Shown piece after piece: positions 51,145 through 60,101 of a DNA stretch of 64,000 nucleotides. The stretch lies in the NCBI RefSeq assembly GCF_016031635.1, contig NZ_JACEGD010000016.1:124001-188000 (forward strand), in the 5' to 3' direction. Position 1 is the first letter of the stretch. Each line of letters begins with the position of its first letter. This stretch comes from Bradyrhizobium diversitatis. GTDB lineage: Bacteria > Pseudomonadota > Alphaproteobacteria > Rhizobiales > Xanthobacteraceae. The translations under genes and the position numbers were made by a program. The notes beneath the pieces are model-generated. The model ran no database searches, was not told where the DNA came from, and saw only the letters and a list, made by a program, of their open reading frames with translations.

Positions 51145-51804
51145 ATGCGGATCGCTGGACTAGATCGGATTATCGCAATTCTCGCCCTGGCCATGACGTT
51201 TTGCAGCGCCAGTGCGTCGCTCGCCCAGAACGCGGCGGCACCGTCGTCCATGAAGACCATCGGCACGCCAGCAGCCTCAGCCAAACCCGAGATCGTGCCG
51301 TCGCTGTTCGTGCTCAACTCCCGCGGCGCCACGTTGCAAGGCGACACACTCACTTTGACCGGCGTATCGCCCAGCTCCATCATATTTGCCGACCGTCCAG
51401 TACGGTCCGCAGGCCACCAGGCGACCGCCGACGTGATCGCGGAGTGGGGATCGGGTGACGACAGTTTCACCAAAAATCCTCCGAACGCGACCGTTTCCGT
51501 GCTGGGCAAGGATGGTTCGGTCAAGGACGCCGTCGTGGTCCTCAAGAACCCGAAGCTCGAGGGCGACAAGCTCACCTTCCATGTCCAGACTCTGGAAGGC
51601 GATCTTGCCGGCGCCGACGGTGGCGCTGCCCTCTTCATCGACATCATCGGGCGGCCATTCACGCCGATGTCGTTCGCCGGCGTTGCCCGGCGTAGCGCGT
51701 TCCGCGGCGCGATGTATGCGGGCGCCGCATATGGCGCGGCTGCGTACTATCACCCCTACGCGCGGCCGGCATGCGGCTATTACCCGTATCCGCCCTGCTA
51801 TTGA
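51145..51804 (+). CDS. Unrecognised exported protein with Ala/Gly/Tyr-rich tail
   Basis: A 219-residue protein of unknown function. A clear Sec signal peptide (hydrophobic residues about 8-26, cleavage after SLAQ or nearby) leads to a mature part of mainly beta-strand character (SLFVLNSRGATLQGDTLTLTGV at about 57-77, shown in part). The last 40 residues are rich in Ala, Gly, Tyr and Pro with a CGYYPYPPCY end that could form a disulfide. ATG 51145 has AGGAG upstream. It is followed by two exported DUF1254 proteins and an outer-membrane protein on the same strand. Confidence 0.8.
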   Translation: MRIAGLDRIIAILALAMTFCSASASLAQNAAAPSSMKTIGTPAASAKPEIVPSLFVLNSRGATLQGDTLTLTGVSPSSIIFADRPVRSAGHQATADVIAEWGSGDDSFTKNPPNATVSVLGKDGSVKDAVVVLKNPKLEGDKLTFHVQTLEGDLAGADGGAALFIDIIGRPFTPMSFAGVARRSAFRGAMYAGAAYGAAAYYHPYARPACGYYPYPPCY

Positions 51805-51896
51805 GACGAGGGAAGCGGGTTTCCCCTTAGCTCGGTGAATTGAGCGACCAACGCATCGAAAGATTTCCAGTTCTTCATTTCAACGGAGTTCGTATC

Positions 51897-53327
51897 ATGG
51901 ATATCACCCGTCGCAACGTAACGATCGGCGGCATGAGCCTGCTCGCTAGTTCCTCGATAAGCACAATGGGCCACGCCGAGCTCGGCGAACTTCTCGGCAT
52001 CGGCGAGGGACTCGAGGAGTTCGCACTTGCCACCGACGCCTATATCTTCGGCTATCCGCTCGTGACGATGGAGATGACGCGCCGTGTCATCACCAACGTT
52101 GCAACGCCGGTCGGCACGCGCGCGCCGATGGGCCAGATCATCAAGCTGCGCAAGTATCCTGATGCGTCCTTCCGCGACGTGACGGCACCAAATGCAGACA
52201 CGCTTTACACCAGTGCGTTCTTCGACGTCGGCAAGGAACCGTGGGTGCTCAGCATCCCGGACATGAAGGGCCGTTACGCACTCTTCCCGATGCTGGACGG
52301 CTGGACGACGGTGTTCCAGGTGCCGGGCAAGCGGACGACCGGTACCGGCGCGCAGACCTACGCCATCACGGGCCCGGGATGGAAGGGCACGCTGCCGTCC
52401 GGCGTCAAGGAATACAAGTCGCCCACCAGCATCGTGTGGCTGCTCGGCCGCATCTATTGCACCGGCACGTCCGAAGACTACGCCGAGGTGCACAAGCTGC
52501 AGGACGAATGCAGGCTGGTCCCGCTGAGCTCCTATGGCAAGCCCTACACGCCGCCTGGAGGCAAGGTCGATGCTTCCATCGACATGAAGACTGCTGTTCG
52601 TGATCAGGTCAATCGCATGGATGCGACGGCCTATTTCACGTTGCTCTGCAAGCTCATGAAGGACAATCCGCCGGCGGCCGCCGACGCGCCGCAACTCGCC
52701 AAGTTCGCGAGGATCGGAATCGTGCCAGGGCAGGATTTCGACGCAAGCAAGCTCAAGGCCGACTTCGTCAAGCGCGTTCCGGAGATCGGATTCGATCGCA
52801 TCATGCTTCAGTTCAAGATCAACAAGGACATGAAGGACGAGAACGGCTGGGGCTTCACCACCAAGACCGGCATCTACGGTACCGACTATCTGATGCGGGC
52901 GCTGGTTACCGCCATCGGGCTCGGCGCCAACCGGCCGCAGGACGCCGTATATCCAACATCGCTGAAAGACGCTGAGGGCCGCAAATACAACGGTGCCAAC
53001 AAATACGTGCTGCGATTTGCCAAGGGGCAGCTGCCGCCGGCGCTCGGGTTCTGGTCGCTGACGATGTACGATTCGAACTATTTCTTCGTGAACAATCCAC
53101 TCGACCGCTACTCGATCAGCGCGCGACAGAATTTGAAATCGAATCCTGACGGCTCCACCGATCTCTACATTCAGAAGGACTCGCCGGGGAAGGACAAGGA
53201 ATCCAACTGGCTTCCCGCACCGTCAGGCGATTTTGTCCTGATGATGCGGCTGTATTGGCCGAACGAGAAGAACCCCTCGATCATCAATGGATCTTGGAAG
53301 ATTCCGCCGGTCAAGCAGGTCACCTGA
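51897..53327 (+). CDS. Exported DUF1254/DUF1214 protein, copy 1
   Basis: A 476-residue protein with an N-terminal DUF1254 domain (about 50-180, with DAYIFGYPLVTMEMTRR and APNADTLYTSAF) and a C-terminal DUF1214 domain (about 350-470, with LPPALGFWSLTMYD and QKDSPG ... NWLPAP). TRRNVTIGG followed by a hydrophobic stretch is a Tat-type signal. The ATG at 51897 has CGGAG upstream; a TTG 19 codons earlier would bury the signal and was rejected. The biochemical function of this family is not established. A paralogue follows after 147 bp. Confidence 0.87.
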   Translation: MDITRRNVTIGGMSLLASSSISTMGHAELGELLGIGEGLEEFALATDAYIFGYPLVTMEMTRRVITNVATPVGTRAPMGQIIKLRKYPDASFRDVTAPNADTLYTSAFFDVGKEPWVLSIPDMKGRYALFPMLDGWTTVFQVPGKRTTGTGAQTYAITGPGWKGTLPSGVKEYKSPTSIVWLLGRIYCTGTSEDYAEVHKLQDECRLVPLSSYGKPYTPPGGKVDASIDMKTAVRDQVNRMDATAYFTLLCKLMKDNPPAAADAPQLAKFARIGIVPGQDFDASKLKADFVKRVPEIGFDRIMLQFKINKDMKDENGWGFTTKTGIYGTDYLMRALVTAIGLGANRPQDAVYPTSLKDAEGRKYNGANKYVLRFAKGQLPPALGFWSLTMYDSNYFFVNNPLDRYSISARQNLKSNPDGSTDLYIQKDSPGKDKESNWLPAPSGDFVLMMRLYWPNEKNPSIINGSWKIPPVKQVT

Positions 53328-53408
53328 GCCGAAGGCATACGACGGCACAAACTCTCAAATACCTCGGCTGGTCCGGCCTGCGGCTATGACCTCATCCGCT
53401 CCGCCATC

Positions 53409-53434
53409 GACGCCAGCGCTTTGGCGCTGGCGTC
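53409..53434. other. Perfect hairpin between the two DUF1254 genes
   Basis: An 11-bp perfect inverted repeat (GACGCCAGCGC / GCGCTGGCGTC) with loop TTTG, 40 bp before the second gene. It has no T-tract, so it is more likely a processing, stability or attenuation element than a simple terminator. Confidence 0.6.
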
Positions 53435-53474
53435 CGCCGAATAAAAGAACAATGGTGACAAAGGAGAGCATCCC

Positions 53475-54914
53475 ATGTTGACGAAACGCGATCTGCTTCG
53501 CTCCGCTGCAATGACCGCGCTCGCCGTCACAACGGCGAGGTCCACCCCGGCAATTGCGCAGAACAAAGCCGATTGGCCCAGGCTGTTAGAGGCCAAGGAC
53601 ATCGCCGAGGCAGGTTTCATCTACGGCCTGCCAATCGTGATGAACTATGCAATCATGTACGAATACGCGGTCGACCGCAATTCGGGGCAGTTCAAGGCAC
53701 CGTTCAATCAGATCAAGAACGAGCCGAATGTCTACACCTACAAGGATACGGCGATCGTCACGCCCAATAGCGACACGCCCTATTCCTTCGTGTGGCTGGA
53801 TTTGCGGGCGGAGCCGGTGGTGCTCTCGGTGCCGGCAATCGATCCGAAGCGCTACTACTCGGTCATGCTCTGCGACGGCAATACTTACAATTACGGGTAT
53901 ATCGGCACCCGAGCCACAGGGAGCGAGGCCGGCGACTACATGGTGGTCGGGCCCGACTGGAAGGGCGACACCCCGGCGGGCATCAAGCGAGTGTTTCGTT
54001 CGAGCACACAGTTATCCCTCGCGGGCTATCGCACCCAGCTTTTCGGCCCGGATGATCTCGACAACGTCAAGAAGGTGCAAGCTGGCTACAAGGTGCAGAT
54101 GCTCTCGGCTTATCTGAAACAGACGCCGCCGCCGGCCGCGCCAGCCATCGACTTCCCCAAGATCGACAAGGAACTCGTGAAGACCAACTTCTTCGATTAT
54201 CTCGACTTCGCGCTACAATTCGCGCCGGCACAGGATAATGAGAAGGAGATACGCTCCAAGCTGGCACGCATCGGGGTCGGGCCGGGCAAGACCCTCAACT
54301 TCAAGGACCTGCCACTGGAGCACAAGCTGGAGCTTGGCCTCGGCATGAAGGAGGGGCAGCGGAAGGTGGACGAGGCCGTCGCATCTGCCGGCAAAGCGAT
54401 CAACGGCTGGCGCGTTAGCGGTCTTCCAGGCGATAGCGCCCACTACAATGGCGACTGGTTGAAGCGAGCCGTCGCCGCTCAGGCCGGCATTTACGGCAAT
54501 GACCCGGCGGAAGCGACCTATCCGTTCACGCGTGTTGACAGCGACGGCCGGACGCTCGACGGCAGCAAGCACAATTACACACTGACCTTCCGGGCGGGAC
54601 AACTGCCACCGGTGAACTCCTTCTGGTCGGTGACGATGTATGACGGCAAGAGCCAACTCCTGGTCGAGAACCCGATCAGCCGCTACCTCATCAACTCGCC
54701 GATGTTGCCCGGCATGAAGAAGAATGAGGATGGCTCGCTCACCCTCTACATCCAGAAGGACAGCCCCGGCGCGGACAAGGAAGCAAACTGGCTGCCTGCG
54801 CCCAATGACACGATCTATCTTGTCATGCGCCTGTACTGGCCGAAGAGCGAAGCACCTTCGATCCTGCCGGCCGGCGAAGGGAGCTGGCAGCCGCCTGGCA
54901 TCAAGCGGGTTTGA
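53475..54914 (+). CDS. Exported DUF1254/DUF1214 protein, copy 2
   Basis: A 479-residue paralogue of the preceding protein. The N-terminal domain has GFIYGLPIVMNYAI and TPNSDTPYSFVWLD, and the C-terminal domain has LPPVNSFWSVTMYD, QKDSPG and NWLPAP. The signal peptide (TKRDLLRSAAMTALAV ... AIAQ) has a KR pair that could be read by Tat or Sec. ATG 53475 has AAAGGAGAG upstream. The two copies share layout but differ throughout, so the duplication is old. Confidence 0.88.
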   Translation: MLTKRDLLRSAAMTALAVTTARSTPAIAQNKADWPRLLEAKDIAEAGFIYGLPIVMNYAIMYEYAVDRNSGQFKAPFNQIKNEPNVYTYKDTAIVTPNSDTPYSFVWLDLRAEPVVLSVPAIDPKRYYSVMLCDGNTYNYGYIGTRATGSEAGDYMVVGPDWKGDTPAGIKRVFRSSTQLSLAGYRTQLFGPDDLDNVKKVQAGYKVQMLSAYLKQTPPPAAPAIDFPKIDKELVKTNFFDYLDFALQFAPAQDNEKEIRSKLARIGVGPGKTLNFKDLPLEHKLELGLGMKEGQRKVDEAVASAGKAINGWRVSGLPGDSAHYNGDWLKRAVAAQAGIYGNDPAEATYPFTRVDSDGRTLDGSKHNYTLTFRAGQLPPVNSFWSVTMYDGKSQLLVENPISRYLINSPMLPGMKKNEDGSLTLYIQKDSPGADKEANWLPAPNDTIYLVMRLYWPKSEAPSILPAGEGSWQPPGIKRV

Positions 54915-55055
54915 CAGACGTCCGAATGCAGATCGGTTCGGCAAATGGTCCGGTCAGATCGGATGCCGCATACTTTTGGCGCGGACCGTGACCACCCGTT
55001 GCAGTTCAGCGACGGCCATTTTGGGTTCAGACACAATTGGTGTCGGGGGTAGAGA

Positions 55056-56123
55056 ATGACGCCATCCAGGCAAGAATCTCGGGTTCGGTTCATCCGCTCG
55101 AGTCTCGGCGCGGCCATGGTGCTGCTCGGCTGCGTGCCCGAAGCGGCATATGCCGATGAGGGTGGGGTTTCGTACTGGCTTCCCGGCCGGTTCGGCAGCC
55201 TCGCGGCGGCCCCGGCGGTGCCGGGCTGGTCGATAGCGGCGGTGTATTATCACACGACCGTATCCGCATCCGGAGCCACAGCCGCGGCGAAGGAAATCCA
55301 GATCGGCAGGTTTCCCGCGACGGTGAACAGCAGCCTCAATCTGCATCTCAATGCGCAGGGCGACCTCGTTCTGCTCAACCCCACCTACACCTTCGCAACT
55401 CCGGTGCTCGGAGGACAATTGGCCATTGGCGTAACCGGCCTGTTCGGGCGGTCGAGCGCCGACCTGAGCGGGACGCTGACCGCGGTACTCGGACCGCTGG
55501 TGATAACGCGCAACGGCACCATCGCCGACTCCATCACATCGGTCGGCGACCTCTATCCGCAGGCGACATTGAAGTGGAACGCCGGGGTCCACAATTTCAT
55601 GACCTATGTGACCGGGGACATTCCGGTCGGCGCCTATTCGCCAATCCGACTTGCCAATCTCGGTATCGGCCATGCTGCTATCGACGGCGGCGGCGGCTAC
55701 ACCTACTTCAATCCGCAGACCGGCCACGAGTTTTCGGCTGTCGCGGGACTTACCTACAATTTCAAGAACCACGACACACAATATCAGAATGGCATCGACT
55801 TTCACTTCGACTGGGGCGCCTCCCAGTTTCTCTCCAAACAGCTTTTTGTCGGACTGGTGGGGTACGGCTATCAGCAGATCACCGACGACTTTGGACAACA
55901 CCCGATCCTCGGTGGTTTCCGGTCACGGGTCGTTGGCGTAGGTCCGCAGGTCGGATACCTGTTTCCGGTTGAAGACATGCAAGGTTATCTCAACCTGAAG
56001 GCATATGGCGAATTCGCGGCGGAGAACCGGCCGGCAGGATGGAATGCGTGGTTGACGTTCTCGATTTCGCCGATGGCTCCTGCCGGCACGGTGGCGCCGA
56101 CCCGGCGGATGGTGACGAAATAG
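55056..56123 (+). CDS. SphA/phenol-degradation-type outer-membrane protein
   Basis: A 355-residue exported beta-barrel-like protein. A signal segment (about 14-33) ends near AYADE; the LLGC within it could alternatively be read as a lipobox. Alternating hydrophobic strands and family-like segments (SYWLPGRFGSLAA, VLLNPTYTF, GDIPVGAY, GIDFHFDWGASQF and a final NAWLTFSISP) resemble the SphA/MetA-pathway transporter-like family found with hydrocarbon-degradation genes. ATG 55056 follows GGGGGTAGAG. Its closeness to the two DUF1254 genes suggests a shared envelope function. Confidence 0.82.
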   Translation: MTPSRQESRVRFIRSSLGAAMVLLGCVPEAAYADEGGVSYWLPGRFGSLAAAPAVPGWSIAAVYYHTTVSASGATAAAKEIQIGRFPATVNSSLNLHLNAQGDLVLLNPTYTFATPVLGGQLAIGVTGLFGRSSADLSGTLTAVLGPLVITRNGTIADSITSVGDLYPQATLKWNAGVHNFMTYVTGDIPVGAYSPIRLANLGIGHAAIDGGGGYTYFNPQTGHEFSAVAGLTYNFKNHDTQYQNGIDFHFDWGASQFLSKQLFVGLVGYGYQQITDDFGQHPILGGFRSRVVGVGPQVGYLFPVEDMQGYLNLKAYGEFAAENRPAGWNAWLTFSISPMAPAGTVAPTRRMVTK

Positions 56124-56202
56124 GCCATGGTCGCACGCGATTCCTCGCGTTGCCCGGTCGGGCAAAGCACGCCACATGCAGGTCAAGGGGCCAGAACCGT
56201 CC

Positions 56203-56664
56203 TCAGATTTCGCAGCTGGTCAGATTCAATGCCTTGCGCAAGCCACCAAACGCCTTGAGCCGACAGGGCTCGGTATTGTCGGCGGCCTTTGAACGCTGGA
56301 CATTGGCAGTTCGCTTGATAACGGCTGCCTTCGGTTTTGGCTTGGGACGTTCGGCGGTCGCGATCTTCTTCGAATGGTGCCGATGACGGGTGATCGCTTC
56401 CGGCTCGCGCGAACCGAGATGGATGTCTTCCGGCGGAGCAACGGGCGGTTCGACCAAAGCAGCCTGTGTCGGCATCTCGCTGCTCACAGCGACGACGTCA
56501 AGGCGATCGGCCTTCGCCAATACGTCATGTGCAGCCGGGATGGCTGCGTTTTGCTCGGCAAGCGGCTGGACGATCGCGCGACGCGGTGGAGTTCTCAGCT
56601 CCATTGCCGAGAGCATTCCTACGCTCAACAGGATAAGGAGGCCCAACAACGCCATTCTCAGCAT
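56203..56664 (-). CDS. Unrecognised small membrane-anchored or exported protein
   Basis: A 153-residue protein. The N-terminus LRMALLGLLILLSVGMLSAM is a hydrophobic anchor or signal. The rest is hydrophilic and Pro/Lys/Arg-rich (RPKPKPKAAVIKR), and the last 25 residues contain two cysteines (EPCRLKAFGGLRKALNLTSCE) that may pair. No catalytic motif is visible. The convergent SphA-like gene ends 79 bp away. Similar short proteins of this shape are common orphans in this bacterial group, by recollection. Confidence 0.7.
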   Translation of the reverse strand: MLRMALLGLLILLSVGMLSAMELRTPPRRAIVQPLAEQNAAIPAAHDVLAKADRLDVVAVSSEMPTQAALVEPPVAPPEDIHLGSREPEAITRHRHHSKKIATAERPKPKPKAAVIKRTANVQRSKAADNTEPCRLKAFGGLRKALNLTSCEI

Positions 56665-56889
56665 AATGTGCCTCTAACCAAGGTTAGTGCCGCTGAAAAT
56701 TCTCCGCTGCAATAAGGCAACTTGTCGGCGGCTGCCGCCTCACAACGAATCATTTGCGCGACAGGGTTAACGTCGGTGATGCTCCTGCACGTGCCGAAAA
56801 CGCCGCCGCTCACTAGCCTGTAGGATGGGTAGAGCGTGGCCGGCCGCAAGACCGCGAGACGATGTCCATTGGTGAGATTGCAGCAATCT

Positions 56890-57092
56890 CTCGTGCCCCG
56901 GACGCAGCGCAGCGCGCCGCGTCTTCGCGGCGTGATGCGCTGCAGAGCCGGGGCCCATGTTGCGGCAATGCGCTCTGTGGCTTCTGTTGGGGTGGACGGC
57001 CCCCGACGGCATCAGTGTGCCAGAATGAGGTCGGTCTAGAGTCCCGGCTCGGCGGAGCAACGCTTGCGGCGTTGCTGCTTGTCCGGGACACG
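56890..57092. repeat. Palindromic intergenic repeat, family H (bipartite, enlarged spacer)
   Basis: CTCGTGCCCCGGACGCAGCG opens and TGTCCGGGACACG closes the element, with the same two internal hairpins as the copy at 30170-30307 but with about 65 extra bases, including longer loops. It is the main content of the 545-bp gap 56665-57209. A half copy of another repeat (GTAGGATGGGTAGAGCG) is at 56820-56836. The rest of the gap shows no gene. Confidence 0.82.
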
Positions 57093-57209
57093 TGATCATC
57101 ACCCCAGCCCTGCCGCGCCGCCACCAAGTTCATCTTGCACTGCGGCGGAAAAATATCGCACACTCGCGCTTGCCGGGCATCCAAGCGAGCTCGAACCAAG
57201 GAGCGAGCC

Positions 57210-60005
57210 ATGTCCCTCCAGACCGTACCATCCGACAGCACTGAACCCCGCGCCAACCGCCCTGATGACGTCCAGGCGCTCGAGGCCGACGCGCGCATGC
57301 GGGACGACATCCGCCTGCTCGGGCGCATCCTCGGCGACACCGTGCGCGACCAGGAGGGCGCCGAATTGTTCGACCTGGTCGAGCGCATCCGGCAGACCTC
57401 GATCCGGTTCCACCGCGACGAGGACCGGCTCGCCCGCCGCGAGCTCGAGCAGATCCTCGACAGCATGTCGACCTCCGAGACGGTGCGGATCGTCCGTGCC
57501 TTCAGCTATTTCTCGCACCTTGCCAACATCGCCGAGGACCAGAACAACATCCGCCAGATGCGCGCGCGTGCTGCCAAAAGCGGCGGCTCCGGCGTGCTGG
57601 CGGACACGCTGGCCCATGCCAAGGCGGCGGGCATTGGTCCCGATCAGCTCCGCAACTTCTTCAAGACCGCGCTGGTCAGCCCGGTGCTGACCGCGCATCC
57701 GACCGAAGTCCGCCGCAAGAGCACCATGGACCGCGAGATGGAGGTCGCCGGCCTGCTCGACCGCCGCGAGCGGGTCGCGTTGACCGCGGAGGAAGCGGCC
57801 GCCAGCGACGAGCAGCTTCGCCGCGAGGTGCTGACGCTGTGGCAGACCAATCTGTTGCGCCGGACCAAGCTGACCGTGCTCGACGAGGTCGCCAACGGCC
57901 TGTCCTTCTACGACTACACCTTCCTGCGCGAGGTGCCGCGGCTTGTAAACGCGCTCGAGGACCGGCTGGAGGAGGACGGCGCACAGGCTGCCGGCGAGCT
58001 CGCCTCGTTCCTGCGCATGGGCAGCTGGATCGGCGGCGATCGTGACGGCAACCCCTTCGTCACCGCCGACGTCATGCGCGGCACGCTGCGGCTGCAGTCG
58101 AGCCGGGTGATGCAGTTCTATCTGAACGAGCTGCACGTGCTCGGCGCCGAGCTGTCGATCGCGGCTCATCTTGCCGACGTCTCGGAGGAGCTGCGCAACC
58201 TGGCGGAGCGCTCGCCGGACACCTCGCCGCACCGAAGCGGCGAGCCTTATCGTCTCGCGGTGTCCGGCATCTATGCCCGGCTCGCCGCAACGGCCGAAAT
58301 GCTGGAGGTCGAGATCACACGCCGGCCGGTCGGCAAAGCGGCGCCTTACGCCAGCGTCAAGGAGCTGCAGGCCGATCTCGACGTGCTGCACCGCTCGCTG
58401 ATCTCCAACAACGCCCGCGTCATCGCCCGCGGCCGGCTGCGGCTGCTGCGCCGCGCAGTGGACTGCTTCGGCTTCCATCTCGCCCGGCTCGACATCCGCC
58501 AGAACTCGGCCGTGCACGAACGCACCATCGCCGAGCTGATGGACGCCGCCAATCCCGGCATGTCCTATCTCGCGCTCGGCGAGGATGCCCGCATCTCGCT
58601 GCTCACCAACGAATTGCGCTCGACGCGCGCGCTGGTCTCGCCCTTCGTCAAATACAGCGACGAGACCATGGGGGAGCTCAACGTCTTCCATGCCGCCGCG
58701 GAAGCGCATGCGAAGTTCGGCTCGGACGCCATCCCCCAATGCATCATCTCGATGTGCAAGGGCATGTCGGACATGCTGGAAGTGGCCGTGCTGCTCAAGG
58801 AGGTCGGCCTCGTCCATCCTTCCGGCCGCAGCGCCATCAACATCGTCCCGCTGTTCGAGACCATCGAGGATCTGCAGGCCTCATCCGGCATCATGGATCG
58901 CATGCTGTCGCTGCACGACTACCGCCGGCTGGTCGACAGCCGTGGCAGCGTGCAGGAGGTCATGCTCGGCTATTCCGACTCGAACAAGGACGGCGGCTTC
59001 GTCACCTCGGGCTGGGAGCTCTACAAGGCCGAGATCGGCCTCGTCGAGGTGTTCGAGCGCCACCACGTGCGGCTGCGCCTGTTCCACGGCCGTGGCGGCT
59101 CGGTCGGCCGCGGCGGCGGGCCGAGCTATGACGCCATCATCGCGCAGCCCGGCGGCGCCGTGAACGGCCAGATCCGCATCACCGAGCAGGGCGAGATCAT
59201 CTCGTCGAAATATTCCAACGCCGAGGTCGGCCGCAACAATCTGGAGATCCTCGCCGCCGCGACGCTGGAGGCGAGTCTCCTGCATCCGCGCCAGAGCGCA
59301 CCGCGCCGCGAATATCTGACCGCGATGGACGAGCTTTCCAATCTCGCCTTCAAGGCCTATCGCGGCCTGGTCTACGAGACCGACGGCTTCGTCGATTATT
59401 TCTGGGCTTCCACCGTCATCAACGAGATCGCGACGCTGAACATCGGCAGCCGTCCGGCCTCGCGCAAGAAGACCCGCGCGATCGAAGACCTTCGCGCCAT
59501 CCCCTGGGTGTTCTCCTGGGCGCAATGCCGCCTGATGCTGCCGGGCTGGTACGGCTTCGGCAGCGCGGTCGAGCAATGGATCGCCGAGCATCCCGACAAG
59601 GGCATGCCGTTCCTGAAGGAGCTCTACCAGGAATGGCCGTTCTTCCGCATGCTGCTGTCGAACATGGACATGGTGCTGGCGAAAAGCTCGATCGCGATCG
59701 CCTCGCGCTACGCCGAGCTCGTGCCCGACGAAGCCTTGCGCGAGAAGATCTTCGGCCGTATCCGCCGCGAATGGCATTCCTGCATCGAGACGCTGCTCGA
59801 CATCATGGGCCAGGACCGGCTGCTCCAGGGCAATCCGCTCCTGGAGCGCTCCGTACGCCACCGCTTCCCTTATCTCGACCCGCTCAACCACGTGCAGGTC
59901 GAACTCTTGAAAGAGCACCGCGCGCAGAACCCGGACGAGCAGGTGCTGCGCGGAATTCAGCTGACCATCAACGGCATTTCGGCGGGGTTGAGGAATACGG
60001 GGTAA
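57210..60005 (+). CDS. ppc: Phosphoenolpyruvate carboxylase
   Basis: A 931-residue homotetrameric enzyme that adds bicarbonate to phosphoenolpyruvate to give oxaloacetate, replenishing the TCA cycle. The catalytic His163 lies in LTAHPTEVRRKS, substrate-binding segments are GSWIGGDRDGNP (about 270-281) and GYSDSNKDGG (about 587-596), and the mobile loop HGRGGSVGRGGGP lies near 626-638. The C-terminus NGISAGLRNTG is the expected effector-proximal end. ATG 57210 has a strong AAGGAG upstream; the open 25 codons before it are not family-like. It stands alone between repeats. Confidence 0.97.
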   Translation: MSLQTVPSDSTEPRANRPDDVQALEADARMRDDIRLLGRILGDTVRDQEGAELFDLVERIRQTSIRFHRDEDRLARRELEQILDSMSTSETVRIVRAFSYFSHLANIAEDQNNIRQMRARAAKSGGSGVLADTLAHAKAAGIGPDQLRNFFKTALVSPVLTAHPTEVRRKSTMDREMEVAGLLDRRERVALTAEEAAASDEQLRREVLTLWQTNLLRRTKLTVLDEVANGLSFYDYTFLREVPRLVNALEDRLEEDGAQAAGELASFLRMGSWIGGDRDGNPFVTADVMRGTLRLQSSRVMQFYLNELHVLGAELSIAAHLADVSEELRNLAERSPDTSPHRSGEPYRLAVSGIYARLAATAEMLEVEITRRPVGKAAPYASVKELQADLDVLHRSLISNNARVIARGRLRLLRRAVDCFGFHLARLDIRQNSAVHERTIAELMDAANPGMSYLALGEDARISLLTNELRSTRALVSPFVKYSDETMGELNVFHAAAEAHAKFGSDAIPQCIISMCKGMSDMLEVAVLLKEVGLVHPSGRSAINIVPLFETIEDLQASSGIMDRMLSLHDYRRLVDSRGSVQEVMLGYSDSNKDGGFVTSGWELYKAEIGLVEVFERHHVRLRLFHGRGGSVGRGGGPSYDAIIAQPGGAVNGQIRITEQGEIISSKYSNAEVGRNNLEILAAATLEASLLHPRQSAPRREYLTAMDELSNLAFKAYRGLVYETDGFVDYFWASTVINEIATLNIGSRPASRKKTRAIEDLRAIPWVFSWAQCRLMLPGWYGFGSAVEQWIAEHPDKGMPFLKELYQEWPFFRMLLSNMDMVLAKSSIAIASRYAELVPDEALREKIFGRIRREWHSCIETLLDIMGQDRLLQGNPLLERSVRHRFPYLDPLNHVQVELLKEHRAQNPDEQVLRGIQLTINGISAGLRNTG

Positions 60006-60013
60006 CCTCACCC

Positions 60014-60091
60014 GTCGTTCCGGGGCGCCCGAAGGGCGAACCCGGAACCTCGAGATTCCGGGTTCGATGCTGCGCATCGCCCCGGAATGAC
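60014..60091. repeat. Palindromic intergenic repeat, family A (short form)
   Basis: GTCGTTCCGGGGCG to CGCCCCGGAATGAC around AACCTCGAGATTCCGGGTT. It sits nine bases after the ppc stop, between convergent genes. Confidence 0.88.
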
Positions 60092-60101
60092 GGTGTGCCC
60101 C

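Noticed and set aside
56150..56165. TTGCCCGGTCGGGCAA as a terminator after the SphA-like gene
   Set aside because: The loop would be only two bases, and no T-tract follows.
57099..58817. A 572-codon open frame antisense to ppc
   Set aside because: Antisense shadow of a highly conserved enzyme.
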